DNA of 64,000 nucleotides from contig VMTA01000011.1 of NCBI GenBank assembly GCA_013791855.1, positions 1 to 64,000 of the forward strand, given 5' to 3'. Shown here one piece after another: positions 17,842 to 28,702 of the stretch (the stretch's first letter is position 1; each line of letters begins with the position of its first letter). This DNA comes from Sideroxydans sp. (GTDB lineage Bacteria > Pseudomonadota > Gammaproteobacteria > Burkholderiales > Gallionellaceae). Below the pieces are notes generated by a model. It did not search any database. It saw only the letters and a program-made list of their open reading frames with translations, and was not told the origin of the DNA. The position numbers and the translations under genes are program-made.

Positions 17842-18421
17842 ATTGCAGGTTCACCTTGATCGTCACCCACAGCGCATAGATGGCCAGCGGCGCATCGATC
17901 AGGTAATCCCACAGATTGGTCGATTCGAGCACGTTGAAACTCCAGCCGGTCGCGGCCAGCGCGAACACCAGCGGCAGCAGATAGAGACCGCGCCGCATCA
18001 GCCACAGCGCGAGCAGCGCCAGCATCAACAGCAGCGCGACACCGCCATAGCCGGAACGGTACGGGTCGAGCGAGCCCAGTCCCAGCGCGAACGGATACAG
18101 CAGCAGTGCCAGCACCGCGAGGAAGCCGAGCAAGGCACTGCGCTCGCGCGCATCCCACGGCGGTGTCACCTTGAACAATCGTGCATACACCGCGACCGAC
18201 AACAGCAGCATGCTGGTGATGCTCAGATCGCCCACCATGCCGCGCAGCCAGATAGTCAGCGACCAGCCCGCAACGGGGAACATCACCAGCACATAACCCA
18301 GCCCCGCGAGCAATGCGCGGCGCTTGCCGTCGAGGCGTTGCGCATACGGCAGACGCAGGGCGAACAGCAGCCACACCAGCGCCAGTCCGCTCAATCCCAT
18401 CCAGTCGGTGAACAACATCAC
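17801..18421 (-). CDS. Hypothetical multi-pass membrane protein
   Basis: Hydrophobic 206-aa ORF; ATGA overlap with the upstream sialidase-like gene. Confidence 0.65.
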   Translation of the reverse strand: MMLFTDWMGLSGLALVWLLFALRLPYAQRLDGKRRALLAGLGYVLVMFPVAGWSLTIWLRGMVGDLSITSMLLLSVAVYARLFKVTPPWDARERSALLGFLAVLALLLYPFALGLGSLDPYRSGYGGVALLLMLALLALWLMRRGLYLLPLVFALAATGWSFNVLESTNLWDYLIDAPLAIYALWVTIKVNLQYVLRRKRVQPDAQ

Positions 18422-19803
18422 TGGCCTCCCTTCGCGTCCAGCCGGCTCTTCAGCCAGCGTGCGTCGATGCGCACATGTTTGATGAAGGTGCGGTTCCAGG
18501 TGTACGCCAGATGGATGTCGCCGTTGCGCGTCTGGATCATATAAGGGTAGGAGAACTCGAAATGGCAGCTGCCGCCGCCCACCACCTTAGGCCGTGCCGA
18601 CTCGACATAGGGCGCGAGAATTTCCGCGTCCGCCTTGCGCAGCAAGGGGTCGCTGCTGCGCAACAACATCTCCGTGACACCCAGACAGTCGCCTTCCGAC
18701 ATCTCCTTGTTGCGCAGCACGTTCATCTCTTCCAGCCGGTGCAGTTCATGCCAGCTTGCGCCGCCGTCTTCCGACAATTGCAGACTCAGCGATTCGCGTC
18801 CATGGTCCTGGTCGTTCAGCACCGCCAGCAAGCGGCCGTCTTCCAGCGCCAGCGCGGTCAGCGCGGCATCGGGATTGCGCATGGAATTCTTGTGCGGTGC
18901 CGCCCAGTGACGGCCGCCGTCTTCGCTCGCCATCACCACCACGCGCTTGTCCGCATCCTTGCCGGAATAGCGATTGAGCACCAGCGCATCTTTCTCGCTG
19001 CGCACCAGCACCACCGGCTGCAGCGTGCCTTGCCCGCCGGGTGCCAGACGCTGCTTGTCGATCACCTTGCCGGAATGGTCCAAGCGCAGGATCTCTGAGA
19101 ACTTGCTGATGAACTCGTGATACACCGGCAAGCCCATGGTGCCGTCGGCATAGAAGAACGGCGCGCCCTTCACCAGCGTGCTGATGTTGATGAACGGCGA
19201 GGTGACCAGTCGGCGCGGCGTGCTCCAGCTTTCACCTTCATCATTCGAGGTCATCAAGGTGATGGAGCTGCCGGCCCAGCCGCCCAGCGACACCGTCACA
19301 TAGAACAGCCACAGCTCGCCGTTCGCTGCGCGCACCGCCACCGGATTGCCGACCTTGGCGATGTAGCGATGCAGGCCGCGTTGCGTGCTGTTGCGCCCCG
19401 CCACTTCCTGCTCGCGCCACCAAGTGTTCGCGGTCGGGTCGTAGATCGCGCTGTTGATGGTGACATCCGCCGCGCCTTCGCGGCTGCCGGAGAACCAGAA
19501 CGCGCGCAGACGGCCGTCCTTCAGCTCCACCAGCGAGGCGGCATGGGTGGAGGTGTGCTGGCGGCTGGAGACCAGATGCGCTTCCAGCTTGCCCATCACC
19601 ACGCGCGGCTGCGGCGGCTCCGCACGGCGACCACGATAGCGCTTCACCGGCGCGGGTGCCGGTTCGGCATCCAGCACCACCGGTTCCGGCAGGCGGAAAT
19701 CAAAACCCAGTTGCCAGCTGGCGGCCTTGGACAATGCCAAAGTGAACGCCACCAGCACGAACGCCAGTAAAGCGAGGCGCTTATATTTCCCCATCAACGA
19801 CAC
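18418..19803 (-). CDS. BNR/sialidase-family protein with N-terminal membrane anchor
   Basis: Asp-box motifs SNDEGESWSTP, SEDGGRHWAAP, SEDGGASWHEL; FWFSGSREG. Confidence 0.85.
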   Translation of the reverse strand: MSLMGKYKRLALLAFVLVAFTLALSKAASWQLGFDFRLPEPVVLDAEPAPAPVKRYRGRRAEPPQPRVVMGKLEAHLVSSRQHTSTHAASLVELKDGRLRAFWFSGSREGAADVTINSAIYDPTANTWWREQEVAGRNSTQRGLHRYIAKVGNPVAVRAANGELWLFYVTVSLGGWAGSSITLMTSNDEGESWSTPRRLVTSPFINISTLVKGAPFFYADGTMGLPVYHEFISKFSEILRLDHSGKVIDKQRLAPGGQGTLQPVVLVRSEKDALVLNRYSGKDADKRVVVMASEDGGRHWAAPHKNSMRNPDAALTALALEDGRLLAVLNDQDHGRESLSLQLSEDGGASWHELHRLEEMNVLRNKEMSEGDCLGVTEMLLRSSDPLLRKADAEILAPYVESARPKVVGGGSCHFEFSYPYMIQTRNGDIHLAYTWNRTFIKHVRIDARWLKSRLDAKGGQ

Positions 19804-21512
19804 CCTTCCTCATTCTGTATTCCCTCTCCGTTGCCAGCCGGTGCACGCAACAGCCATTCGCGCACGAACAGCTGCTGCATCACGTCGCCGCCCAGCATGG
19901 CTTTGATCTCTTCATCGTTATGCCGGCCGCGTATCTCCAGACGCGAGCCGACCACTTCACATTCCGCACAGGGTTCGTCCTGCAAGGGCAACTGCACAGC
20001 GAACAGCGCATAGCGCGCTTTCAACTCATCCACCGGGACCGGCGGCTGCGCATGGTAACCGTGAATGCGCGCAGCGGGCAGCAGGAATCGATAGTCCTCC
20101 CAGCTGGCGCGGAAATCGCACGGCACCCATACGTCCCTATCCTGCGTCGCCTGTTGTGCGGCGACATCGTAGCGCCCCGCCGCGCCGTCGAAGGGGCGCA
20201 GGAACATGGCGAGCACGAGCAAGGTCAGCAAGGCCGCGACAGTGCTCAAACCGCGCGTCCAGCGTGCCGCGTAGATCGCCAACGCAACCAGCAACAGGGT
20301 GACTACAAGCACCGACCAGAACACCGCGTCGTACAAGCCTGCCATCTGCGCATCCAGGTTGTACGCGAGCCAGCCGAACAAGGCGAGCACCGCGACCGAG
20401 GCCAGCAGGCTGACGACGAAGGCGATGCGCGGGATGCGTTGCCAGTTCAGGGCCAGCAGCAAGGCCACGCCCGGCATGGCATCCAGCAGGTAGCGTGCCG
20501 AACGCTGGCTGGGAATGGCGAAGATCACGAACAGCACCATCATCCACATCCACACCATGCGCTCGTCGTCGTTCATGCGGTAGCGGCGTTGCCACGCGAC
20601 CGCGAACAGGCCTATCACCGGGAAGGCGAGCAGGCCCGCATTGAGCGGATAGCCGAGCAACAACACCCACACGCTGCTGCCGCCCCATAACAACTTGGCC
20701 CAATAGCTGCCGCCGTGCGGGTCGAACTTGCCGGCGTTCTCGCCCAGCACGAACTCCTGCCACACCGCCTGCGGATCGGGATCGAGCGCGAACCACAACG
20801 CGAACAGACCCAGCGCAACGACACCAACGATCACCAGCTTCGTCACATCGTGCAGCAGGAAGGGCCGCAGACGATAACGGCGCTGGTACAGATACCACCA
20901 GGTCAGCGCGATGCCGACCGGCGCGAGCAGCGCGAACGATTTATACAGCAGGCCGATGCCGGTGAAGAGGCCGAGCAACAGCGGCACGGCGAAGCGTGAA
21001 TCGAAAGCACGCTCGCGCCAGTACAGCAAAGTGAAGAACGGCAGGAACAGCCAGAACGTCTCGGCCGGATTGACCAGATAGGGACGCCCGAAACGATAGG
21101 TGCTGAAGAAAGCGAGGAAGACCAGCGCCGCTGTAGCGCCCACCGCGCATTCGCCGCCCAGCTTGCGCCCGAGCAGGAACACCAGCCAAGCGGTGAGCAG
21201 GGTGTAGATCACGCTCGGGTAACGCAGATGCCAGCGGTCCCATTCCGTCGCCCATTCAGTGGAGACGATGCCCTGCCAGAACAACAGCGGCGGTTTGGTG
21301 TTGCGCATGTGATCGAGATTCGATTGCAGCGGCAGCCAGTCGCCGCTCAGCGCGGTGAGGCGGGTGATATGCGCATACACGTTCTCGTCGCCGTTGCGCG
21401 GGATGTGCAGACCGTCCAGCGCGTAGAAGTAGACGAACACGGCCAGTGCCACCGCCGCCAGATATTGCAGCGGACGCGATTCGGCAACATGTCTCATCGT
21501 GTCGCGCAACAT
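19794..21512 (-). CDS. Glycosyltransferase family 39 (ArnT/PMT-like)
   Basis: Large polytopic protein; PRNGDENVYAHITRL, KPPLLFW motifs. Confidence 0.88.
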   Translation of the reverse strand: MLRDTMRHVAESRPLQYLAAVALAVFVYFYALDGLHIPRNGDENVYAHITRLTALSGDWLPLQSNLDHMRNTKPPLLFWQGIVSTEWATEWDRWHLRYPSVIYTLLTAWLVFLLGRKLGGECAVGATAALVFLAFFSTYRFGRPYLVNPAETFWLFLPFFTLLYWRERAFDSRFAVPLLLGLFTGIGLLYKSFALLAPVGIALTWWYLYQRRYRLRPFLLHDVTKLVIVGVVALGLFALWFALDPDPQAVWQEFVLGENAGKFDPHGGSYWAKLLWGGSSVWVLLLGYPLNAGLLAFPVIGLFAVAWQRRYRMNDDERMVWMWMMVLFVIFAIPSQRSARYLLDAMPGVALLLALNWQRIPRIAFVVSLLASVAVLALFGWLAYNLDAQMAGLYDAVFWSVLVVTLLLVALAIYAARWTRGLSTVAALLTLLVLAMFLRPFDGAAGRYDVAAQQATQDRDVWVPCDFRASWEDYRFLLPAARIHGYHAQPPVPVDELKARYALFAVQLPLQDEPCAECEVVGSRLEIRGRHNDEEIKAMLGGDVMQQLFVREWLLRAPAGNGEGIQNEEGCR

Positions 21513-21513
21513 G

Positions 21514-22017
21514 TCAGTTCTTGCGTTCTCGCAGCGCAGCGGCCTTGAACTTGAGACGGCCGAAGGTCCAGATGTCGTTGAGCAGGAAGTTCAGCACGCT
21601 GGTGACGCCGATGGCGATGAAGTTCGCGATCAGGTAATAGACATGCGGTGCCAGCAGATTGGTGAACATGAACTGCAAGGCGATGCTCACGCCGCAGGCC
21701 AGCGTGTATTGCCCGAACTGCACCAGCCAGGGACGGTGATGCAACTCGACACGGTCCTTCCATGTCCACAGCCGGTTCCAGAAGAAATTGTTCAGCGTCG
21801 CAAGGAAGATCGCCACGGACAGCGAGGCATTGAGCAGCAGCCAATCCACCTGCCCAGCCACACTCTGCACATGGAAGACATGCTCCTGCATGACATACAG
21901 CGCGCCCTGATTGACCACGATGCCGGAGACGCCGACGGTGCCAAACTTGAGGAAGCGGACCGAGAACAGGCGTCGCAGCAGCGACGCCGTGCGCATGCGC
22001 AGCTTGAACGGCGTCAT
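21514..22017 (-). CDS. GtrA family flippase-like protein
   Basis: FLKFGTVGVSGIVVNQGALYVM...NFFWNRLWTWKDR...NFLLNDIWTF GtrA signature; ATGA overlap with GT9. Confidence 0.88.
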   Translation of the reverse strand: MTPFKLRMRTASLLRRLFSVRFLKFGTVGVSGIVVNQGALYVMQEHVFHVQSVAGQVDWLLLNASLSVAIFLATLNNFFWNRLWTWKDRVELHHRPWLVQFGQYTLACGVSIALQFMFTNLLAPHVYYLIANFIAIGVTSVLNFLLNDIWTFGRLKFKAAALRERKN

Positions 22018-23279
22018 GCGGCAGGCTGCTCCTGCAGCAACGCGTGCGCCCGTTCCAGCACTTGCGTCGGCGTGATGCGCTTCAGACACTGGTTGTCACC
22101 GTCGCACGGCGAGTTGCGGTGGTTATACGCCGTCAGGCAGGGCGAACAGGACAACGCCGTGTACAGGCAATGGATGTTGGGTGCGAGCGGACTGTACAGC
22201 GCGGGTGTCTCCGGCCCGAAGAACACCAGCGTGGGCAGCGATGTGAGCGCTGCGAACTGGCCCGGGCCGCCGTCGTTGGTCACCAGCAGCGCTGCGCGCT
22301 GGAACACAGCCAGCAGATGACGCACGTTGCGCGTATAGCCGGTCAGATCGATGCAATGGTCATGCTGGCAATGCGCCACGATGCGTTTTGCCAGTGGCTT
22401 GGCATCGGGCAGGCCGATCAGCCCCACCACATAGCCCTCGCGCAGCAGGGTATAGCACAGTTGTTCGTAGTATTCGGGCGGCCAGGCGCGGATGGGCAGG
22501 ATGCCGCCGTCGGGATAGACCAGCACCAGTTTCTTGCCTGACAGCACAGGAAAATCTTTTTCCAGTTGCGCGATCTCGCGCGCCACTTCGCCTTCCTCGA
22601 ACTGCAGCAGTGGCGGTGCGCCGACTGCACCGGGTGCGCGTTTGGCGAGAGGACGGCCGCTGCACTCGATGGCCTCGACCATGGTCAGGAACTGTTGCGA
22701 CAGATGCTGGTAGGGGTTGTACATCACCTTGCGGTTCATGAACGAGCCGCGATACAGACCTTCCTGCGTGTGCGCCTCGAAACCGACACGTACCTTTGCA
22801 CCGGACAGGTAGGAGAAGATGCTGCTGATGCGCGTGAACAGTTCGCAGTCGATCACCACATCGAAGTCCAGCGCGCGCATCTTGCGGATCGCCTTCAGGC
22901 TGTCCCCGGCCAGATCGCCCAGCGCCTTGTCGTTGAGGGTGATGACGTTCTCCTTGGGCATCACGCCTTGCAGGTCGAGCACTTCGCGGTTCTTGCGGAA
23001 CATCAGCATGTACAGCTCGGCACCGGGATAGCGGCGTTTAAGTTCAGCGAACATGGGCTGCGCCAGCACCAGACTGCCCATCTCGGACAGCAGCACGATC
23101 AGGATGCGCTTGGGTTGGGATACCACGAAAGGCGCGACGAACGCCGACTTCAATCGCTCATAGAGCGACAAGGCTGCGCAGATGGGTACTCCGGCCAGCC
23201 GGTCGACGGCTCTCTGGAAATCGATATTCAATGGATGGTCCCATGCTTGAAAAAAGACCGAATGCGGCATGACCGGCAT
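22014..23279 (-). CDS. Glycosyltransferase family 9 (heptosyltransferase-like); start uncertain
   Basis: RILIVLLSEMGSLVLAQPMFAELKRRYPGAELYML; TNDGGPGQFAALTSLPTLVFFGPETP. Confidence 0.85.
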   Translation of the reverse strand: MPVMPHSVFFQAWDHPLNIDFQRAVDRLAGVPICAALSLYERLKSAFVAPFVVSQPKRILIVLLSEMGSLVLAQPMFAELKRRYPGAELYMLMFRKNREVLDLQGVMPKENVITLNDKALGDLAGDSLKAIRKMRALDFDVVIDCELFTRISSIFSYLSGAKVRVGFEAHTQEGLYRGSFMNRKVMYNPYQHLSQQFLTMVEAIECSGRPLAKRAPGAVGAPPLLQFEEGEVAREIAQLEKDFPVLSGKKLVLVYPDGGILPIRAWPPEYYEQLCYTLLREGYVVGLIGLPDAKPLAKRIVAHCQHDHCIDLTGYTRNVRHLLAVFQRAALLVTNDGGPGQFAALTSLPTLVFFGPETPALYSPLAPNIHCLYTALSCSPCLTAYNHRNSPCDGDNQCLKRITPTQVLERAHALLQEQPAA

Positions 23280-23325
23280 TCGGCGCCACACGATTATCGG
23301 CTAAAGCGCCATCCCGGACAAGCGA

Positions 23326-23466
23326 GCAGGCTGTTGGAAAACGTAGCGAGGATGGGCAGATGCAAGGCGCACGGCGCGCAGGAACCGGAATGTACAAAGT
23401 ACATGAGGATTCCGAGCACCGCGCAACACTGCAGATGACCACCGCAGTAGTTTTCCAGCAGTCTGC
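23326..23466. repeat. Copy 1 of ~140-nt imperfect palindrome family
   Basis: gcaggctgttggaaaacgtagcgagg ... cgcagtagttttccagcagtctgc arms; core gcaaggcgcacggcgcgcag ... gagcaccgcgcaac. Confidence 0.8.
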
Positions 23467-23513
23467 CGGGCCCCGACTGTTCGCGCCTTCTTACTTGGTG
23501 TAAATTGCCGCGC

Positions 23514-24821
23514 ATGGAAGCAACCACCACATCCCCGCAAACGACCCAGCCCCCCGCCTTCCTTGGCAATTACCGCATCCTTCGCAAGATAGGCCACGGT
23601 GCGACCAGCGAAGTGTTCCTGGGGTTCGATCCGTTCAGCAAACGCGAAGTCGCGATCAAGGTCATCAAACAGTCCTTCCTAGAAGACACGCGCAATGGCC
23701 GCCAGAACCGCAAACACCTGCAGAACGAGGCCGCGCTGTCCGGTACGCTGAACCACCCGCACATCGTCGACATGTATGAGGCGGTGATCGCCGACGACAT
23801 CAGTTATATCGCGATGGAATTCGTGCCCGGCGGCACACTGGAACAGCACATCCATTCCGACAACCTGCTGCCGCTGGATGCCGTGGTGGCGCGCATGTAC
23901 GAATGCTGCCGCGCGCTCAACTATGCGCAATACAACGGCGTCATCCACCGCGACATCAAGCCGGCCAACCTGCTGCTGACCGCGGACGGCCAGGTCAAGA
24001 TATCCGACCTGGGTGCCGCGGTGCGCATGGACATCGAACAGACGCAGAGCAACGTCGGCTCGCCCAACTATATGTCGCCGGAACAGGTGCGCGGCGAATC
24101 GCTGTCGCACCTGACCGACATCTACTCGCTGGGGGTCGTGATGTACCGCCTGCTCACCGGCCATTCGCCCTACAGCCCGAAGAATCTGGCGCATCTGTAC
24201 CAGCAGATCATGAACGAGATGCCGCCCATGCCGACCTCGCTGCGCAAGGACCTGCCGCCGCAGCTGGAACGCATCGTGATGCGCGCCCTGCAGAAGAATC
24301 CGGAAGACCGCTATGCCAGCTGGCGCGAGTTCGGCGACGAACTGGCCGCACTCGGCCATTTCGAGAAGAGCGACCTCGAAGTAGCCGAGAACGAGAAGTA
24401 CAAGATCTTGCGCAAGATGAAGTTCTTCAGCGACTTCAGCGACCTGGAGCTGTGGGAAGTGCTGCGCATCGCCGAATGGCATAAACAGCCCGAGAAGACC
24501 GTGCTGATGCGCGAGAACGAGATGAGCGACGCCATCTATTTCATCATCGACGGCAGCGTCAGCGTCACGCGCGGCACACGGCTATTGATCGCCCTGCGCG
24601 GCGGCGACTGCTGCGGCGAGATGGCCTACATCCGCGGCAAACAACTGCCGCGCTCAGCCACGGTCACCGCCAACACCGAGATATCAGTGATGAAGCTCGA
24701 CCCGCAACAGATGGTGCAACTTTCCGACAGCTGCCAGAGCCATTTCAATCAGGCCTTCCTTTACGTGCTCGCCGAACGCCTGCGTCTGGCCGACGAGCGC
24801 ATCTCGCGTCTGGTCAGTTAG
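23514..24821 (+). CDS. Ser/Thr protein kinase fused to C-terminal cyclic nucleotide-binding domain
   Basis: IGHGATSEVFLGFD, VIHRDIKPANLLLT, SDLGAA, SPNYMSPEQ; C-term MSDAIYFIIDGSVSV...GDCCGEMAYI cNMP-binding. Confidence 0.92.
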   Translation: MEATTTSPQTTQPPAFLGNYRILRKIGHGATSEVFLGFDPFSKREVAIKVIKQSFLEDTRNGRQNRKHLQNEAALSGTLNHPHIVDMYEAVIADDISYIAMEFVPGGTLEQHIHSDNLLPLDAVVARMYECCRALNYAQYNGVIHRDIKPANLLLTADGQVKISDLGAAVRMDIEQTQSNVGSPNYMSPEQVRGESLSHLTDIYSLGVVMYRLLTGHSPYSPKNLAHLYQQIMNEMPPMPTSLRKDLPPQLERIVMRALQKNPEDRYASWREFGDELAALGHFEKSDLEVAENEKYKILRKMKFFSDFSDLELWEVLRIAEWHKQPEKTVLMRENEMSDAIYFIIDGSVSVTRGTRLLIALRGGDCCGEMAYIRGKQLPRSATVTANTEISVMKLDPQQMVQLSDSCQSHFNQAFLYVLAERLRLADERISRLVS

Positions 24822-24851
24822 AATCGCGCCCTTTCAAAGGAGGAGCAAGTC

Positions 24852-25238
24852 ATGGCACAAAAGACCATCATACAAACACCCGACGCACCCGCCGCCATCG
24901 GCACCTATTCGCAGGCAGTGCGTGTCAACGACACCGTCTACCTGTCCGGCCAGATCGGACTCGACCCGATCAGCATGCAGATGGTGGATGGCATCGAAGA
25001 ACAGATCCACCGTGTATTCCAGAACCTGCGCGCGGTCGCCAATGCCGCCGGTGGCAGCCTGGACGACGTGGTCAAGCTCAACATCTTCCTGACCGACCTG
25101 ATCCACTTCGCCAAGGTCAACGAGATCATGGCAAGCTACTTCCGCCAGCCCTACCCCGCACGCGCCGCCGTCGGTGTCGCCACCCTGCCGCGCGGCGCGC
25201 TGGTGGAAGCGGACGGGGTGCTCGTGCTGCAGGATTGA
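24852..25238 (+). CDS. ridA: RidA family (YjgF/UK114) deaminase
   Basis: [43 protein letters not shown]. Confidence 0.93.
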   Translation: MAQKTIIQTPDAPAAIGTYSQAVRVNDTVYLSGQIGLDPISMQMVDGIEEQIHRVFQNLRAVANAAGGSLDDVVKLNIFLTDLIHFAKVNEIMASYFRQPYPARAAVGVATLPRGALVEADGVLVLQD

Positions 25239-27262
25239 GCCAGCCGCTGAAAATCGCGCCGGCCACGCTGGCCAAACTGGCCAAGCTCGGTATCCATCAC
25301 CGCGCCGACCTGCTGCTGCACCTGCCCCTGCGCTACGAAGACGAGACCCACCTCACCCCCATCGCCCAAGCATTGCCGGGCGAGACGGTGCAGGTGCAGG
25401 GCGAGGTCACCCATTGCGAAGTGATGTTCCGCCCGCGACGCACGCTAGTGTGCCGCATCCAGCAGGGCGACGAAGAACTCATCCTGCGCTTCCTCAACTT
25501 CTATCCCAGCCAGCAGAAACAGCTCGCCGTCGGCAAGACCATCCGCGCCATCGGCGAAGTGCGCGGTGGTTTCTTCGGGTTGGAGATGGTGCACCCGAAA
25601 TGCAAGTCGGTGGACGAGGACACGCCGCTGCCACAGAGCCTGTCGCCGGTGTATCCGACCACGGCCGGGCTGTCACAGACCGTGTTGCGCAAACTGATAA
25701 CCAACGCACTGGAGAATATCCCGCTCAGCGACACCCTGCCTGCGCCTCTAATCAAGCGATTGAAGTTAGCCGACTTCAGCGATAGCCTGCGCCTGCTGCA
25801 CAACCCGACGCCGGACATCTCCGCCGCCACGCTGGAGTCGCGCAGCCATGCCGCCTGGCGGCGCATCAAGTTCGACGAGCTGCTGGCGCAGCAACTGTCG
25901 ATGCGCGTGCATCACCGCGAACGCAGCAAGCGCATCGCTCCCGCCCTGCCCGCGCACGACAAGCTCACGCACGCTCTACTCGACAAGCTGCCGTTCCGGC
26001 TCACCGGTGCGCAGCAAAAAGTATGGCGCGAGATCGCGCACGACCTGTCGCAATCACACCCGATGCAGCGCCTGCTGCTGGGCGACGTCGGCAGCGGCAA
26101 GACCATCATCGCAGCGCTGGCCGCCTTGCAGGCGATAGAGAACGGCTATCAGGTCGCCTTCATGGCGCCGACCGAGATACTGGCCGAGCAGCATTATCTG
26201 AAACTGCGCGAGTGGCTCACGCCGCTCGGCATCGAACCGGTGTGGCTGTCCGGCAACTTGAAGAAGAAGGTGAAGACCGAGGCCGCCGCGCGCATCTCAT
26301 CGGGCGACACCCTGCTCGCCATCGGCACGCACGCGCTGTTCCAGAAGGATGTCGAGTTCCACAAGCTCGGCCTCGCCCTCATCGATGAACAGCACAAGTT
26401 CGGCGTGCAGCAACGGCTGGCTTTGCGCAACAAGGGCAAGGAACCGCACCAGCTGATGATGAGCGCGACGCCCATCCCTCGCACGCTGGCCATGAGCTAC
26501 TACGCCGATCTTGACGTGTCGGTGATCGATGAACTGCCGCCGGGGCGCACACCCATCGTCACCAAACTGGTGAGCGACGCGCGGCGCGAGGAAGTGTTCG
26601 AGCGCGTGCGCCAAGCCTGCCTCGTCGGCCGGCAGGCGTATTGGGTCTGTCCGCTGATCGACGAGAGCGAAGCGCTGCAATTGCAGACCGCACTGGACAC
26701 GCATGCCACGCTGACCGAGACTTTCCCAGAGCTGCGCATCGGCCTCGCCCACGGCAAGTTGAAAAGCGAAGAGAAAGCCGCCACCATGGCCGCATTCAAA
26801 TCAGGCGAACTGCAACTGCTGGTCGCCACCACGGTGATCGAGGTCGGCGTGGACGTGCCCAACGCCAGCCTGATGGTGATCGACCACGCCGAGCGCATGG
26901 GACTGGCGCAGCTGCACCAGATGCGCGGACGCGTCGGACGCGGCGCGGCGGAGAGCATGTGCGTGCTGCTGTTCCAGCAGCCGCTGTCGGAACTGGCGCG
27001 CGAACGGCTGCGTGTCATCTACGAGAACACGGACGGCTTCGTCATCGCGCAGCAGGACTTACAATTGCGCGGCCCGGGCGAACTGCTGGGTGCGCGCCAG
27101 AGCGGGGTGGCGATGTTGCGCTTCGCTGACATCAGCGAAGACGAAGAATTGCTGGAAGCAGCGCGCGACATCGCTGACGAACTGCTGCGCGACCACCCGG
27201 AAGCGGTACGCTCACACTTACAAAGATGGATGGCGAACAAGCATGACTTCCTGCAAGTCTGA
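25235..27262 (+). CDS. recG: ATP-dependent DNA helicase RecG
   Basis: [47 protein letters not shown] helicase motifs. Confidence 0.95.
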   Translation: MSQPLKIAPATLAKLAKLGIHHRADLLLHLPLRYEDETHLTPIAQALPGETVQVQGEVTHCEVMFRPRRTLVCRIQQGDEELILRFLNFYPSQQKQLAVGKTIRAIGEVRGGFFGLEMVHPKCKSVDEDTPLPQSLSPVYPTTAGLSQTVLRKLITNALENIPLSDTLPAPLIKRLKLADFSDSLRLLHNPTPDISAATLESRSHAAWRRIKFDELLAQQLSMRVHHRERSKRIAPALPAHDKLTHALLDKLPFRLTGAQQKVWREIAHDLSQSHPMQRLLLGDVGSGKTIIAALAALQAIENGYQVAFMAPTEILAEQHYLKLREWLTPLGIEPVWLSGNLKKKVKTEAAARISSGDTLLAIGTHALFQKDVEFHKLGLALIDEQHKFGVQQRLALRNKGKEPHQLMMSATPIPRTLAMSYYADLDVSVIDELPPGRTPIVTKLVSDARREEVFERVRQACLVGRQAYWVCPLIDESEALQLQTALDTHATLTETFPELRIGLAHGKLKSEEKAATMAAFKSGELQLLVATTVIEVGVDVPNASLMVIDHAERMGLAQLHQMRGRVGRGAAESMCVLLFQQPLSELARERLRVIYENTDGFVIAQQDLQLRGPGELLGARQSGVAMLRFADISEDEELLEAARDIADELLRDHPEAVRSHLQRWMANKHDFLQV

Positions 27263-27788
27263 TTCTTTCTGGAACGGCTCCGCGCTGGGTTGCGGCGCAG
27301 TCATGCGCCCGTGGCTGAACGACCACGGCTCGCTCACACAACGCATCCAGCAGCGCTGCATGCAGTTCGCCGTAAAGTCAGTGCGCAGCGGGCTGGCGCG
27401 CATCGCCTACGATGAAGCTTCCGTGCTGTGCATCGCACCGCATCAGTTCGCCTATTCACGCGAAGTGTTTCTGCATGCCGACGGCAAACCGATGGTGTTC
27501 GCGCACAGCGCTTGTCACGCCGACGATCTGCGCGGCGCATGGCAAGCCATGAAAGGATTGGGCAACCGCTCGCTCGGCAGCCTGCTGTTCACCCATCCGC
27601 TGGTCGTGCGCCATCCACTGCACTTCGCCGCCCTGCGACCGCACCACCCGCTGTATCAAAGTGCCGTCACTGCCATAGCCGCCCGCCCGGAAAGACTCTG
27701 GGCGCGCCGCTCGCTGTTCACCCTGCACGGCGCACCGCTGCTGGTGACCGAGGTTTTTCTGCCCGAGATATTGAAGCTCAAGCTCTGA
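27243..27788 (+). CDS. ubiC: Chorismate lyase
   Basis: REVFLHADGKPMVFAHSA; RPERLWARRSLFTLHGAPLLVTEVFLPE; followed by ubiA. Confidence 0.9.
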   Translation: MTSCKSDSFWNGSALGCGAVMRPWLNDHGSLTQRIQQRCMQFAVKSVRSGLARIAYDEASVLCIAPHQFAYSREVFLHADGKPMVFAHSACHADDLRGAWQAMKGLGNRSLGSLLFTHPLVVRHPLHFAALRPHHPLYQSAVTAIAARPERLWARRSLFTLHGAPLLVTEVFLPEILKLKL

Positions 27789-27810
27789 GTCGCTCGGGTA
27801 AAATCCCGGC

Positions 27811-28674
27811 ATGAACCTGAAACAACGCCTCTCGCTCTACATCCAGCTCACCCGCCTGAACCGCCCCATCGGCATCCTGTTGCTGCTGTGGCCGACCTTG
27901 TGGGCCGTGTGGATCGCCGGTGCGGGCAGTCCCTCATTGCTCATCATCTTCATCTTTACGCTGGGCACGGTGCTGATGCGTTCCGCCGGATGTGCCATCA
28001 ACGACTATGCCGACCGTCACATCGACCTGCATGTAGAGCGCACCCAGCACCGGCCGCTCACCAGCGGCAAGGTGAGCGAGCGCGAGACGGTGTGGCTGGC
28101 GGTGATACTGGCGCTGCTCGCCTTCGCGCTCATCCTGCCGCTCAACCCGCTCACATGGCTGCTCGCTTTCCCTGCCGTTTTCCTCGCCGGCAGCTACCCG
28201 TTCACCAAACGCTTCTTCGCCATCCCGCAAGCCTACCTCGGCATCGCCTTCGGCTTCGGCATCCCCATGGCCTTCGCCGCACAGATCGGTCATGTGCCGC
28301 CGGTAGCCTGGGTACTGCTACTCGCCAACGTATTCTGGGCCATCGCCTACGACACCGAATACGCGATGGTGGATCGTGATGACGACATCCATCTCGGCAT
28401 CCATTCCTCGGCATTGCTGTTCGGTAGTTTCGATGTGGCAGCAGTGATGACGTGCTACGCCATTACGCTGATCCTGCTGGCGCTGGCCGGCGTGATGGCC
28501 GGATTGGGAATGTTCTACTTCATCGGGCTGCTCGTTGCAGCGGGTGTCGCGCTACACCATTACAAGCTCATCAAGGACAGACAGCGCGAGGATTGCTTCA
28601 AGGCTTTCCTGCACAACAACTGGCTGGGTGCGGCGGTGTTTGCGGGGGTGGCGGGGGATTATCTGCTCGCTTGA
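27811..28674 (+). CDS. ubiA: 4-hydroxybenzoate octaprenyltransferase
   Basis: [38 protein letters not shown]. Confidence 0.95.
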   Translation: MNLKQRLSLYIQLTRLNRPIGILLLLWPTLWAVWIAGAGSPSLLIIFIFTLGTVLMRSAGCAINDYADRHIDLHVERTQHRPLTSGKVSERETVWLAVILALLAFALILPLNPLTWLLAFPAVFLAGSYPFTKRFFAIPQAYLGIAFGFGIPMAFAAQIGHVPPVAWVLLLANVFWAIAYDTEYAMVDRDDDIHLGIHSSALLFGSFDVAAVMTCYAITLILLALAGVMAGLGMFYFIGLLVAAGVALHHYKLIKDRQREDCFKAFLHNNWLGAAVFAGVAGDYLLA

Positions 28675-28702
28675 GCCGCTCACATGGTTCCTGCCTGCAG
28701 CC

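Noticed and set aside
27334-28414. Multiple 60-160 aa alternative-frame ORFs over ubiC/ubiA
   Set aside because: Alternative frames of identified genes with Arg/Pro-rich composition.
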